A DNA stretch of 64,000 nucleotides from NBLH01 sp050296515. Its GTDB lineage: Bacteria > Bacteroidota > Bacteroidia > Bacteroidales > NBLH01. This document shows, one piece after another, positions 35,325-43,986 of this stretch (position 1 is its first letter; each line of letters begins with the position of its first letter). Where the stretch lies: contig JBNKRJ010000019.1 in assembly GCA_050296515.1 (NCBI GenBank), forward strand, positions 46,121 to 110,120, in the 5' to 3' direction. The notes under the pieces were generated by a model. That model saw only the letters and a list, made by a program, of their open reading frames with translations. It had not been told where the DNA came from and did not search any database. Both the position numbers and the translations under genes were made by a program.

Positions 35325-36228
35325 ACATATAAAGCAAACTAATATTGATACCCAAAAATGGGATAATTGCATCTCGAAATCAATAAATGGGATGGTATAC
35401 GCCTATTCCTGGTATCTCAATATTGTTTGCCCTGACTGGGAGGCTCTTGTATATGGTGATTATGAAACAGTTATGCCACTTACCCAAAATCAAAAATACG
35501 GAGTCAGTTATTTATACCAACCATTTTTTACCCAACAATTAGGCATCTTTTCATACAACAAAATTGATGAATCTTTGATAAATCAGTTCTTAAATGCCAT
35601 TCCTAAAAAATTTAAGTTTATTGAAATAAACCTGAATAAATACAACAGGCTTGAAAACCTGAACGGATATACAATTAAAGAAAACGATAATTACGAACTT
35701 GATTTAATTGAAAACTACGAAAATATATTCCGAAGATACAACCAAAACAATATAAGGAATATAAGAAAAGCTATACACAACAAAGTTTCAATACTTAAAG
35801 GTTTAATGCCTAACGATATTTTTGGTCTGGTAAAAACCTATGGCAAAATACCTGGGATGAAAGAGGTTCATTTAAATATGCTGCGCCAGTTAATTGCGGC
35901 CTCTATACGATATAAATCAGGCTATCTGTATGGTGCTTATAATGAGCACAATATGCTTGTTGCAGTTGGCTTTTTTGTTTATTCAAATAACCGTGCCTGC
36001 TTTATACTTTCAGTTTCGAGCGATGAAGGAAAAGATCTAAGTGCCATGTTTCTATTAGTGGACGAATTCATAAAAGATTTTTCAAACAGGAATATGATTT
36101 TGGATTTCGAAGGATCAAATATTGATAGCATAGCCAGGTTTTACAAGGGATTTGGGGCAAATCAGTTTCGATATCTTAGTATCAGGGCTAACAATCTGCC
36201 ATTCCCGTTGAAATTGTTAAAGAATTAG
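35302..36228 (+). CDS. GNAT/FemAB-like acyltransferase
   Basis: This is a soluble protein of about 308 residues without signal peptide. It has two related halves of the GNAT fold: an N-terminal half with MVYAYSWYLNIVCPDWEALVYGDYETVMPL and a C-terminal half with SGYLYGAYNEHNMLVAVGFFVYSNNRACFILS and DFEGSNIDSIARFYKGFGA. That is the layout of FemAB-like or CelD-like proteins that acylate or aminoacylate cell-surface glycans. The start was set at the ATG 35302, inside the end of the deacetylase gene, over 35281, because the later one gives a more usual N-terminus. The overlap shows translational coupling with the deacetylase gene. Confidence 0.75.
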   Translation: MKQKTELRHIKQTNIDTQKWDNCISKSINGMVYAYSWYLNIVCPDWEALVYGDYETVMPLTQNQKYGVSYLYQPFFTQQLGIFSYNKIDESLINQFLNAIPKKFKFIEINLNKYNRLENLNGYTIKENDNYELDLIENYENIFRRYNQNNIRNIRKAIHNKVSILKGLMPNDIFGLVKTYGKIPGMKEVHLNMLRQLIAASIRYKSGYLYGAYNEHNMLVAVGFFVYSNNRACFILSVSSDEGKDLSAMFLLVDEFIKDFSNRNMILDFEGSNIDSIARFYKGFGANQFRYLSIRANNLPFPLKLLKN

Positions 36229-36248
36229 GCAACACAGCCAATAAATAT

Positions 36249-36256
36249 TACTTTTG
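36249..36256 (+). promoter_or_regulatory. -7 element TACTTTTG upstream of upp
   Basis: TACTTTTG is an exact TAnnTTTG match 26 bases before the upp ATG, in the 54-base gap after the FemAB-like gene. The -33 element is not recognisable. Confidence 0.45.
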
Positions 36257-36282
36257 TAGAAGATAATCAATTTTGTATCGAT

Positions 36283-36933
36283 ATGATAAATCTTCCTGCA
36301 CTTGGGAACTCAGTTTTAAACCAATTTATTTCCGAAATTAGAAGTGTTGAAATTCAAAGCGATAGCATGAGGTTTAGGAGAAACCTTGAGCGTATAGGCG
36401 AAGTTTTTGCATACGAAATCAGCAAGAAGCTTAAGTACGAAACAAAAATAGTTACCACCCCTTTGGGTGAACTAGAAATGACTGTTCCGTGCAACAATGT
36501 TGTTGTTGCTTCAATTTTACGTGCTGGTTTACCTCTACACAATGGTATCTTAAACTATTTTGACCAGGCCCAAAATGCATTTATTTCTGCTTTTAGAAAA
36601 TACCACAAGGACGGCAGTTTTGATATTCAGTTTGGTTATTTATCAGCACCTGACATTACTGATAAAACACTTATTTTGTCTGATCCAATGCTGGCTTCAG
36701 GTTCATCAATGGTCCTTGCCTATAATAGTATGTTAAAGAAAGGGAAACCTGCTCACACTCATATAGTTTCAATAATAGCAAGCAAAGAAGGAGTGCGCTA
36801 TTTAAAGAAAAACATTCCGGACGAAAACTACACCCTTTGGGTGGGCGCAGTAGATGATGAACTCACAGCTAAAGCCTACATAGTGCCAGGTCTTGGTGAT
36901 GCTGGTGACCTTGCCTATGGTTTAAAAGAATAA
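36283..36933 (+). CDS. upp: Uracil phosphoribosyltransferase
   Basis: This pyrimidine salvage enzyme makes UMP from uracil and PRPP. The 216-residue protein has VVVASILRAGLPLHNGILNYF, the PRPP-binding acidic loop (LILSDPMLASGSSMVLAYNSM) and the C-terminal uracil contact AYIVPGLGDAGDLAYG. In classic Upp the loop reads DPMLATGGS; here it is DPMLASGSS, a common Bacteroidota variant. The gene ends at a bidirectional terminator shared with maeB. Confidence 0.94.
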   Translation: MINLPALGNSVLNQFISEIRSVEIQSDSMRFRRNLERIGEVFAYEISKKLKYETKIVTTPLGELEMTVPCNNVVVASILRAGLPLHNGILNYFDQAQNAFISAFRKYHKDGSFDIQFGYLSAPDITDKTLILSDPMLASGSSMVLAYNSMLKKGKPAHTHIVSIIASKEGVRYLKKNIPDENYTLWVGAVDDELTAKAYIVPGLGDAGDLAYGLKE

Positions 36934-36937
36934 AAAA

Positions 36938-36969
36938 ATGTACAGGTAACATAATTATTACCTGTACAT
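36938..36969. terminator. Bidirectional terminator between upp and maeB
   Basis: Arms ATGTACAGGTAA (36938-36949) and TTACCTGTACAT (36958-36969) pair perfectly over 12 bp with an 8-base loop. An A-run lies on the upp side. Confidence 0.85.
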
Positions 36970-36984
36970 CAAAAGCAATTTGCC

Positions 36985-39255
36985 TTAACTTTCCTGGCCA
37001 ATAGCATCAATAACTGCCACTGTAGCCATGTAAACTATTTCTCTAACCGAACTTTCAATTTGTAATACCTGGATAGGTTTGTTCATCCCCATTAAAACCG
37101 GGCCAATCACCTCTCCTCCACCAATTTCCTGCATGATTTTGTAAGCTGCGTTCCCACTACTAAGATTTGGGAAAATGACAGTATTTACCCTTTTTCCGCT
37201 TAGTTTTGAGAATGGAAAATGTTTTTCTCTATTTTCTCTATTAAACGCAAAGTTTGCTTGCATTTCACCGTCAACCTGAATCTCAGGATATTTTTCGTGC
37301 AAGATTTTAACAGCCTCACAAACTCTCTCCGGACTTCCACCTTTAACAGAACCAAAGTTTGAGTATGAAATCATGGCAATAACAGGTTCCACACCAAATT
37401 TACGAACATCCGAAGCAGTTAAAACTGTTGTTTCAACTAGTGTCTGAGCATCAGGCATCCTATTCACTGTAGTGTCAGCAAAGAATATTGGCCCTTGCTT
37501 TGTCATTACAATATGCATCCCAGCAACATGATTAAACTTAGGACTGGTTCCAATAATTTCAAGTGCTGGTTTCAAAATCTGTGAATAACGAACAGTCGTT
37601 CCTGAAACAAAAGCATCAGCATCACCGGATTCAACCATCATAATTCCAAAGTAATTACGACCAAAAAGAAGCTCTTTGGATTCTTCATAGGTTAAACCTT
37701 TACGTTTTCGTTTTCCCCAAAGTGTAAGTGCATATTTAGTTCTTCTGCCCTTTTCCTCTTCCGATCGAGGATCAATAATTTCAACTCCAGGTAAATCAAG
37801 TTGGTTGTCATTGATTAACTCATTGATTAATTCCTTGTTACCAAGCAATATCGGCTTAGCAATTCCTTCATTAAGAACAACTTGAGCAGCCTTTAAAACA
37901 TTAAAGTTGGTAGCCTCTGCAAATACCACTTTCTTAGGATTTTTGCGGGCTTTATCATTCATGTTTCGAATTAGCTGATTATCAAGACCTAATCTGTTTG
38001 CTAACTCTTCTTTATACTCTTCCCAATTTTTTATTGGTTCAGTAGCCACACCTGATTCCATTGCAGCTCTGGCAACTGCAGGAGAAACAACTGTTATTAA
38101 TCTTGGGTCCAGAGGTTTTGGGATAATATATTCTTTCCCAAACTTTAGATTTTTCTGATCATAAGCCTGGTTAACATCTTCCGGTACGTCCATTTTTGCT
38201 AACGAAGCAATTGCGTAAACTGCTGCTTTTTTCATCTCTTCATTAATCGCAGTAGCTTTCACATCCAATGCTCCTCTGAAAATAAACGGAAATCCAAGTA
38301 CATTATTCACCTGGTTAGGATAATCAGAACGACCGGTTGCCATAATTGCATCAGGTCGGGCTTCCATGGCATCTTCGTAAGAAATTTCAGGATCCGGGTT
38401 GGCCATTGCAAAAATAATAGGCTGATTAGCCATTTTTTTCACCATTTCTTTGGTTACCAGATTTTTTACCGAAAGCCCCATAAACAAATCCGCTCCTTCC
38501 ATGGCCTGTTCGAGCGTTTCAACATTTCGTTCTGTAATAAACTCCTGTTTGTATTTATTCAAATCTGTGCGCTTTGAATTTATTGCACCTTTGCTGTCGC
38601 ACATCACCACATTTTCTTTTTTAGCCCCTAATGAAAGGAGTAGTTTTGTACATGCCATTGCCGAAGCCCCGGCCCCGCTAACAACAATTTTTATATTTTC
38701 AATCTTTTTATTTACTAATTCTAAAGCATTCACTACTCCTGCTGCCGATATTATAGCTGTTCCATGTTGGTCGTCATGCATCACAGGTATATCAAGCTCT
38801 TCCTTTAACCTGTTCTCTATCTCAAAACACTCAGGAGCTTTTATATCTTCAAGGTTAATTCCACCAAATGTTGGCGCAATCTCTTTTACTGTTTCAACAA
38901 ATTTATCAATGTCTTTTGTTTCAACTTCAATGTCAAAAACATCAACATCTGCAAATATCTTAAACAAAAGGCCTTTCCCTTCCATCACAGGTTTACTAGC
39001 AACTGCTCCAAGATCACCTAATCCCAGAACCGCCGTTCCATTAGATATAACAGCTACAAGATTTCCTTTTGCAGTATACTTGTATGCATCGTTTTTGTTT
39101 TTTTCTATCTCAAGACATGGTTCTGCAACACCAGGAGAATATGCCAGCGCCAAATCTCTCTGGGTACTATAAGGTTTGGTTGGAATTACTTCAATTTTCC
39201 CCGGTCTGCCTTCTGAGTGATAACGTAATGCATCTTCTTTCTTAATTTTTGCCAT
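36985..39255 (-). CDS. maeB: NADP-dependent malic enzyme with C-terminal phosphotransacetylase-like domain
   Basis: The 756-residue fusion protein oxidatively decarboxylates malate to pyruvate with NADPH formation. The malic domain (about 1-400) has LALAYSPGVAEPC, the catalytic lysine region, VMHDDQHGTAIISAAGVVNAL, the dinucleotide loop VVSGAGASAMAC and ANPDPEI. The C-terminal domain (about 430-756) is related to phosphate acetyltransferase (VFAEATNFNVLKAAQ, VSGTTVRYSQILKPALEI, VFPNLSSGNAAYKI) and is thought to be a regulatory, acetyl-CoA-sensing part in this family. The length and order match MaeB proteins. The gene is monocistronic. Confidence 0.95.
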   Translation of the reverse strand: MAKIKKEDALRYHSEGRPGKIEVIPTKPYSTQRDLALAYSPGVAEPCLEIEKNKNDAYKYTAKGNLVAVISNGTAVLGLGDLGAVASKPVMEGKGLLFKIFADVDVFDIEVETKDIDKFVETVKEIAPTFGGINLEDIKAPECFEIENRLKEELDIPVMHDDQHGTAIISAAGVVNALELVNKKIENIKIVVSGAGASAMACTKLLLSLGAKKENVVMCDSKGAINSKRTDLNKYKQEFITERNVETLEQAMEGADLFMGLSVKNLVTKEMVKKMANQPIIFAMANPDPEISYEDAMEARPDAIMATGRSDYPNQVNNVLGFPFIFRGALDVKATAINEEMKKAAVYAIASLAKMDVPEDVNQAYDQKNLKFGKEYIIPKPLDPRLITVVSPAVARAAMESGVATEPIKNWEEYKEELANRLGLDNQLIRNMNDKARKNPKKVVFAEATNFNVLKAAQVVLNEGIAKPILLGNKELINELINDNQLDLPGVEIIDPRSEEEKGRRTKYALTLWGKRKRKGLTYEESKELLFGRNYFGIMMVESGDADAFVSGTTVRYSQILKPALEIIGTSPKFNHVAGMHIVMTKQGPIFFADTTVNRMPDAQTLVETTVLTASDVRKFGVEPVIAMISYSNFGSVKGGSPERVCEAVKILHEKYPEIQVDGEMQANFAFNRENREKHFPFSKLSGKRVNTVIFPNLSSGNAAYKIMQEIGGGEVIGPVLMGMNKPIQVLQIESSVREIVYMATVAVIDAIGQES

Positions 39256-39414
39256 TGTGAATCAATTTAGGTTTAACAACAAAGGTACAGCATATTACCT
39301 ATTGAGCGTTAAAAGTCAATATATTATACAACACAACCCTGCAGTGTATAGTTATTATGCCGGATAATTTTATTTAACTAATTTCGTTATATTCAAAACT
39401 AAATAGAATCAAAA

Positions 39415-39972
39415 ATGAACAAAATCATTTTGTTTTATATTTTAATTTTTAGCCTTCTAAAATTTACAGTATTTGCTCAAGAAGATAATACATTAACCTT
39501 TGGTGAAGAGAAAGGAGAGGTTGAATACTTCTTTGGATTCAATCTAATGGAAACAAGTTTTGGAACAATGTACCACCTGGCATTGATTAAGCCAGGCGAA
39601 AATGGGAAAAGAGAAGTTCGGTTGTTAACTAAAGATGGGTTTATCGCTCAGGCAAGCGGAAAACAAGAATCAAAGGGGAATCCTGAAAAAATTGACTTTT
39701 TTGAAAAATTTCAGATCAAAAACCCAAATATTGTAGATGATTTATGGCGACTCAGGTACAAAGAATATCCATATTTTACTCAGGAAAAAATGGAACCAGG
39801 CTGGTCGGCAAATGATTCAATACCATTTTTACCAACCGAGGCTCAAATGCAAATTCTCAGTAAATTTGGCCTAACCAAAATGAGCGACTATATCATTGGT
39901 GATGATGCATTTAGGTTATTAAAACTGATGGAACAACCCGAATGGATTAATTCTTACAAAGAAAATTATTAA
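39415..39972 (+). CDS. Secreted hypothetical protein
   Basis: A Sec signal peptide (KIILFYILIFSLLKFTVFAQ) precedes a 165-residue mature part that I do not recognise. It is rich in aromatic residues and glutamate, with two segments that look conserved, VDDLWRLRYKEYPYF and FLPTEAQMQILSKFG. It has no cysteine and no lipobox, so it should be a soluble periplasmic or outer-leaflet-associated protein. It stands alone between maeB (divergent) and rpsO, with separate gaps of about 160 bases on both sides. Confidence 0.65.
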   Translation: MNKIILFYILIFSLLKFTVFAQEDNTLTFGEEKGEVEYFFGFNLMETSFGTMYHLALIKPGENGKREVRLLTKDGFIAQASGKQESKGNPEKIDFFEKFQIKNPNIVDDLWRLRYKEYPYFTQEKMEPGWSANDSIPFLPTEAQMQILSKFGLTKMSDYIIGDDAFRLLKLMEQPEWINSYKENY

Positions 39973-40060
39973 GCGAATTGTTTAATATAAAAGAAGAAAA
40001 GAATAATTAGCTTATTTCGAGCTGATTAATAACAGTTTACAAATATTTTTAAATAAAAAA

Positions 40061-40090
40061 TTGATATTTGAAAAGTTTTATCTAATTTTG
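40061..40090 (+). promoter_or_regulatory. Promoter of rpsO
   Basis: TTG (40061-40063) and TAATTTTG (40083-40090) stand 19 bases apart, a full match to the Bacteroidota -33/-7 promoter. The expected start point lies about 35 bases before the rpsO ATG. The -7 element is followed by CGAGCTATTGTAAA, similar to the bases following the leuS element. Confidence 0.65.
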
Positions 40091-40130
40091 CGAGCTATTG
40101 TAAACCATGGTAAAGTAAAAAGTATTTAAT

Positions 40131-40400
40131 ATGTATTTAACAACGGAAAAGAAGAAAGAGTTTTTCAAAACTTATGGGAAGACAGAGCAAGATACCGGTA
40201 CAGCAGAAGCTCAAATAGCCCTTTTTTCTTATCGCATCAGCCATTTGACTGAACATTTAAAATCAAATAAAAAGGATTTTGGAACTCAGCGTTCATTATT
40301 GAAGTTGGTTGGTAAAAGAAGAAGATTACTTGATTATTTAAAGAGAATTGATATTGAAAGATATAGAACAATTATCAAATCTTTAAATTTAAGAAGATAA
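40131..40400 (+). CDS. rpsO: 30S ribosomal protein S15
   Basis: The 89-residue protein shows the S15 helices with the 16S rRNA-binding residues in TGTAEAQIALFSYRISHLTEHL and the conserved HxxD-like region replaced by LKSNKKDFGTQRSLLKLVGKRRRLLDYLKRID. S15 nucleates the platform of the small subunit. The following gene is pnp, the classical rpsO-pnp pair, but here a terminator-like hairpin lies between them. Confidence 0.97.
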   Translation: MYLTTEKKKEFFKTYGKTEQDTGTAEAQIALFSYRISHLTEHLKSNKKDFGTQRSLLKLVGKRRRLLDYLKRIDIERYRTIIKSLNLRR

Positions 40401-40401
40401 C

Positions 40402-40430
40402 AAAAAAGGCAATTAGAATTGCCTTTTTTT
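40402..40430 (+). terminator. Terminator or processing hairpin between rpsO and pnp
   Basis: AAAAAAGGCAATT (40402-40414) pairs with AATTGCCTTTTTT (40417-40429), giving a strong stem and a run of seven T. It can end rpsO transcripts, with read-through feeding pnp. Confidence 0.85.
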
Positions 40431-40502
40431 GTTCACAACCCCATCCTTCAGGCAAATACTCCGGTCGGATGACCAAATAACAGACAAATTATCAAATAGA
40501 AT

Positions 40503-42641
40503 ATGTACAAATTAATTACGAAAGATGTCGATCTTGGTGACGGACGTGTTGTCACCATCGAAACAGGTAAATTAGCCAAACAGGCTGATGGCGCTGTTGT
40601 TGTAAAAATGGGTAAAACCATGTTAATGGCAACTGTTGTTGCTGCAAAAGAAGCAAAACAAGATGTGGATTTTATGCCACTATCAGTTGAATACAAAGAA
40701 AATTTCGCTGCTATTGGAAGATTCCCAGGCGGATTTACAAGAAGAGAAGGAAGACCAGGAGATGCGCAAATACTGGTTGCAAGATTAATTGACAGGGCTT
40801 TACGTCCATTATTCCCAAAAGATTTTCATGCTGAAACATTTGTTACTGTAAGCCTTATTTCAGCAGATAAAGATGTAATACCAGATGCTTTGGCTGGATT
40901 AGCTGCCTCTGCTGCACTTTCTGTTTCAGACATTCCATTTGATGGCCCAATTTCAGAAGTAAGAGTTTCAAGAGTTGATGGAAAGCTGATTATTAACCCA
41001 ACTACAGAAGAAAACGAAAGAGCTGATATTGATCTTATGGTCGGTGCAACCATTAATGATATCATGATGGTTGAAGGTGAAATGAGTGAAGTTTCAGAAG
41101 CAGAGATGCTTGAAGCAATCAAATTCGCTCATGAAGCAATTAAAGTGCAATGCCAGGCTCAAATTGAGCTTGCACAAGAGGTTGGAAAAACTGTAAAAAG
41201 AGAATACGAAAAAGAAGAATTCAAAGAAGATTTATTCAATAATCTTAAAAAGTTCTCATACGATAGAATATACGAAGTTGCAAAAAGCTCACTTCCAAAA
41301 CAAGAAAGAAGCGAAGCTTTTAAAACAATTAAAGAAGAGTTTGTTGCAACTTTAACAGAAGAAGAACAAGAAGAGTTAGCATTCTTTATTGGTCAATATT
41401 TCCATGATATTGAAAAAGAAGCTGTAAGAAATCTTCTTCTAGATGAAAAAACAAGGTTGGATGGTCGAAAACCAAACCAAATCAGACCTATTTGGACTGA
41501 AGTTGATTACCTGCCTGCAACACATGGTTCTTCTATTTTCACAAGAGGTGAAACTCAATCGTTAACTACGGTTACCCTGGGAACAAAACTTGATGAAAAA
41601 ATCATTGATGAAGTGATGGAACAAGGAAGAGGCAAATTCTTGTTGCATTATAATTTCCCACCATTCTCTACTGGCGATGCAAGACCTGAAAGAGGGGTTA
41701 GTAGAAGAGAAGTTGGACATGGAAACCTAGCTCATCGTGCATTAAAAAGAATGTTACCAAGCGAAGAAGATAGTACTTACACCATTCGTGTTGTTTCAAC
41801 TATTCTTGAATCAAATGGTTCGTCTTCAATGGCTACAGTATGTGCTGGTACTCTTGCACTTATGGATGCCGGTGTGAAGATTAAACGCCCGGTTTCTGGT
41901 ATTGCAATGGGTCTAATCCATGATTCTGAGAATAGGTACGAAGTACTTTCTGACATTCTTGGAGATGAAGATCACCTTGGTGATATGGACTTTAAAGTTA
42001 CCGGAACCACCGAAGGAATTACTGCTTGCCAGATGGATATTAAAATTGACGGACTTTCTTATGAAATCCTGGAAAAAGCATTGGCTCAAGCGAAAGAGGG
42101 ACGTGCGCATATATTAAATGAAATGCTTAAAACGATTAGCGAACCTCGTGAAGATTACAAGCCCCATGTACCTCGTATTGAGAAAGTTATCATTCCTAAA
42201 GAAATGATTGGTGCAATTATTGGCCCTGGTGGAAAAATTGTTCAGGAAATTCAGGAAGTTACTAAAACAGTTATTACCATTGAAGAAAAAGATAATACAG
42301 GTATTGTGCTAATTTCTTCTGAAGATAAAGAAGGAATCATGCAAGCCAAACAAAGAATCAGAGGTATTACAGAACAACCTGAAGTTGGTGAAGTTTATAC
42401 TGGTAAAGTAAAATCAATTGTTGCATTTGGTGCGTTTGTTGAAATTCTTCCAGGTAAAGACGGGCTGCTCCATATTTCAGAAATTGAGTGGCGAAGATTA
42501 AATACTGTGGATGAAGTATTAAAAGAAGGGGATATGGTTGAAGTTAAGTTAATTGATATAGACAAAAAAACCAATAAACTTAAGCTTTCAAGAAAAGTTC
42601 TTCTTCCAAAGCCAGAAAAGAAAGAAAAAAAGCAGGATTAA
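40503..42641 (+). CDS. pnp: Polyribonucleotide nucleotidyltransferase (PNPase)
   Basis: This phosphorolytic 3'-5' exoribonuclease degrades mRNA. The 712-residue protein has two RNase PH domains (about 1-220 and 310-540; FTRREGRPGDAQILVARLIDRALRPLF and the phosphate-site SNGSSSMATVCAGTLALMDAG), an all-helical linker, a KH domain (about 555-615, IGAIIGPGGKIVQEIQ) and an S1 domain (about 620-695, GEVYTGKVKSIVAFGAFVEI). The length and order are normal. It follows rpsO by 102 bases. A hairpin at 42673 ends the transcript. Confidence 0.97.
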   Translation: MYKLITKDVDLGDGRVVTIETGKLAKQADGAVVVKMGKTMLMATVVAAKEAKQDVDFMPLSVEYKENFAAIGRFPGGFTRREGRPGDAQILVARLIDRALRPLFPKDFHAETFVTVSLISADKDVIPDALAGLAASAALSVSDIPFDGPISEVRVSRVDGKLIINPTTEENERADIDLMVGATINDIMMVEGEMSEVSEAEMLEAIKFAHEAIKVQCQAQIELAQEVGKTVKREYEKEEFKEDLFNNLKKFSYDRIYEVAKSSLPKQERSEAFKTIKEEFVATLTEEEQEELAFFIGQYFHDIEKEAVRNLLLDEKTRLDGRKPNQIRPIWTEVDYLPATHGSSIFTRGETQSLTTVTLGTKLDEKIIDEVMEQGRGKFLLHYNFPPFSTGDARPERGVSRREVGHGNLAHRALKRMLPSEEDSTYTIRVVSTILESNGSSSMATVCAGTLALMDAGVKIKRPVSGIAMGLIHDSENRYEVLSDILGDEDHLGDMDFKVTGTTEGITACQMDIKIDGLSYEILEKALAQAKEGRAHILNEMLKTISEPREDYKPHVPRIEKVIIPKEMIGAIIGPGGKIVQEIQEVTKTVITIEEKDNTGIVLISSEDKEGIMQAKQRIRGITEQPEVGEVYTGKVKSIVAFGAFVEILPGKDGLLHISEIEWRRLNTVDEVLKEGDMVEVKLIDIDKKTNKLKLSRKVLLPKPEKKEKKQD

Positions 42642-42672
42642 ATATCCTCTAAGCAATAATTATTAGAATTAG

Positions 42673-42705
42673 CCTCAAAGTTATAGCTTTGAGGTTTCTT
42701 TTTTT
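42673..42705 (+). terminator. Rho-independent terminator of pnp
   Basis: CCTCAAAG (42673-42680) pairs with CTTTGAGG (42687-42694) around a 6-base loop, followed by TTTCTTTTTTT. Confidence 0.88.
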
Positions 42706-42742
42706 ACTTATGACTAATGTCTAATTTCTAAAGACTAAGATT

Positions 42743-43231
42743 ATGTCTGTTTGGTACGATAAAATAGAAATACAGGTTGATGAAAACATTGAAAAACTGT
42801 ATAAAAAAGATTACAAATTTTACCAGGTTGATACTTTTTTAAAACTCTCTAAAAAGATTGATGAACTTTCAGTTAATTGCATTGATTGTAAATCTTTGAA
42901 AAAAAAGGCAGAAGATATATCTGAAAATCTTGATACCTACTTACGTGGAGAGATAGCCTTGCGAAAAAGCTATGAAAAAACATTGAATGAAATTAGTGAC
43001 CATGTGAAAAAAGTTCATAAAGTGTTCCCCAACCAGTATAATCTATACTCTTTTTCGTTTTTTGGAATAATAGCAGGTATGGGATTAGGATGGCTAATTA
43101 CCTGGTTAATAGATGAAACGTATTTAAAAGGCGGCCTCATATTCGGATTCACAATTGGTTTAATTGTGGGTAGAATAGTTGGCAAATTACGTGATAGAGA
43201 GCTTCACAAGGAAGGGAGACTTTTAGAATAA
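42743..43231 (+). CDS. Small membrane protein with N-terminal coiled coil
   Basis: I do not recognise this 162-residue protein. The first 95 residues are polar and helical, with CIDC in the middle (NCIDCKSLKKK) and heptads of charged residues. Two membrane helices follow (SFFGIIAGMGLGWLITWLI; GLIFGFTIGLIVGRIVGKL), both with GxxxG-like spacing suited to helix packing, then a short basic tail. The topology suggests a cytoplasmic N-terminus and an inner-membrane hairpin. It lies after pnp and ends at a hairpin shared with the YbjN-like gene. The 15-base word TGACTAATGTCTAAT lies in its upstream gap. Confidence 0.65.
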   Translation: MSVWYDKIEIQVDENIEKLYKKDYKFYQVDTFLKLSKKIDELSVNCIDCKSLKKKAEDISENLDTYLRGEIALRKSYEKTLNEISDHVKKVHKVFPNQYNLYSFSFFGIIAGMGLGWLITWLIDETYLKGGLIFGFTIGLIVGRIVGKLRDRELHKEGRLLE

Positions 43232-43237
43232 GCAAAA

Positions 43238-43268
43238 TGGTCATACTAAAAATTTAGAAGTATGACCA
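43238..43268. terminator. Bidirectional terminator between convergent genes
   Basis: TGGTCATACT (43238-43247) pairs with AGTATGACCA (43259-43268) over 10 bp with an 11-base loop, between the coiled-coil membrane protein gene and the YbjN-like gene. Confidence 0.7.
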
Positions 43269-43280
43269 CTGCATTGCTTT

Positions 43281-43715
43281 TTAAACTGATTTTGGAGTGT
43301 CATTCCATCCAGCATATTTATTCTTAAGATAATCATCTAAATCATCAGCATAAGTTCCAACCCTGTTTAAAGTTGCCATCATTTCATCCTCATCAAGTCC
43401 ATTGAGCTCACGAATGGATTTCATGTAGATCCAGTCTTTATATTTGGTCATTGCGGTACCATATAAAGTATGGTTCTTCTCAAGTACTTCCTGATAAAAC
43501 TCTAGTGTCTTATCTGTTGGGATTTGTGCAACAGGAGCCATACACTGAAAATAGCCAAAATGATCGTTTTCGCGCTTAAAAACGTCAATCCAAACACTAG
43601 CTGAGCCTTTTTTTAAGTCCCATTGCCCTGGGTTCTGACCTCTGCAAACCGAAGGGTCAACACCAAGTTTTCTAATACAGTTTTCGACCATTTGAAAATA
43701 AGGTTGTAGATCCAT
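43281..43715 (-). CDS. YbjN / CesT-like chaperone-fold protein
   Basis: The 144-residue soluble protein has the alternating pattern of the YbjN or type III secretion chaperone-like fold: an N-terminal helix (LQPYFQMVENCIRKLG), three strands (WDLKKGSASVWIDVFK, FGYFQCMAPVAQIP), a helix (LEFYQEVLEKN), strands with the amphipathic GTAMTKYKDWIYMKS and a C-terminal helix (EDEMMATLNRVGTYADDLDDYLKN). No catalytic motif is present. The family is generally regarded as protein-interaction modules. It is monocistronic, convergent with the coiled-coil membrane protein gene. Confidence 0.65.
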   Translation of the reverse strand: MDLQPYFQMVENCIRKLGVDPSVCRGQNPGQWDLKKGSASVWIDVFKRENDHFGYFQCMAPVAQIPTDKTLEFYQEVLEKNHTLYGTAMTKYKDWIYMKSIRELNGLDEDEMMATLNRVGTYADDLDDYLKNKYAGWNDTPKSV

Positions 43716-43953
43716 AGTATTTCATTTTAATAGAATTAGTGATCAAATTTAACCAAATTTTATTTAAAAATCCATAATTTATTTCTTTATCTGATAGCTC
43801 CTTTCATTTTTTTTGATAAAAAGTTCTTTTAATAGTATAAACGATTAGAACAGAATACAAACCAATAAAGTCTTAAAAGCCAGTAAATGCAACAGGTTGA
43901 TTTGTAGTCAAATATGAAAAAGTGAATTATTTTTTTCAGATCAACAGTTTTTC

Positions 43954-43961
43954 TATATTTG
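43954..43961 (+). promoter_or_regulatory. -7 element TATATTTG upstream of the prolyl oligopeptidase gene
   Basis: TATATTTG is an exact TAnnTTTG match 25 bases before the ATG. The -33 position holds a T-run without a clear TTTG. Confidence 0.45.
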
Positions 43962-43986
43962 TTGCTTAAACCTAAACATTCACTTT

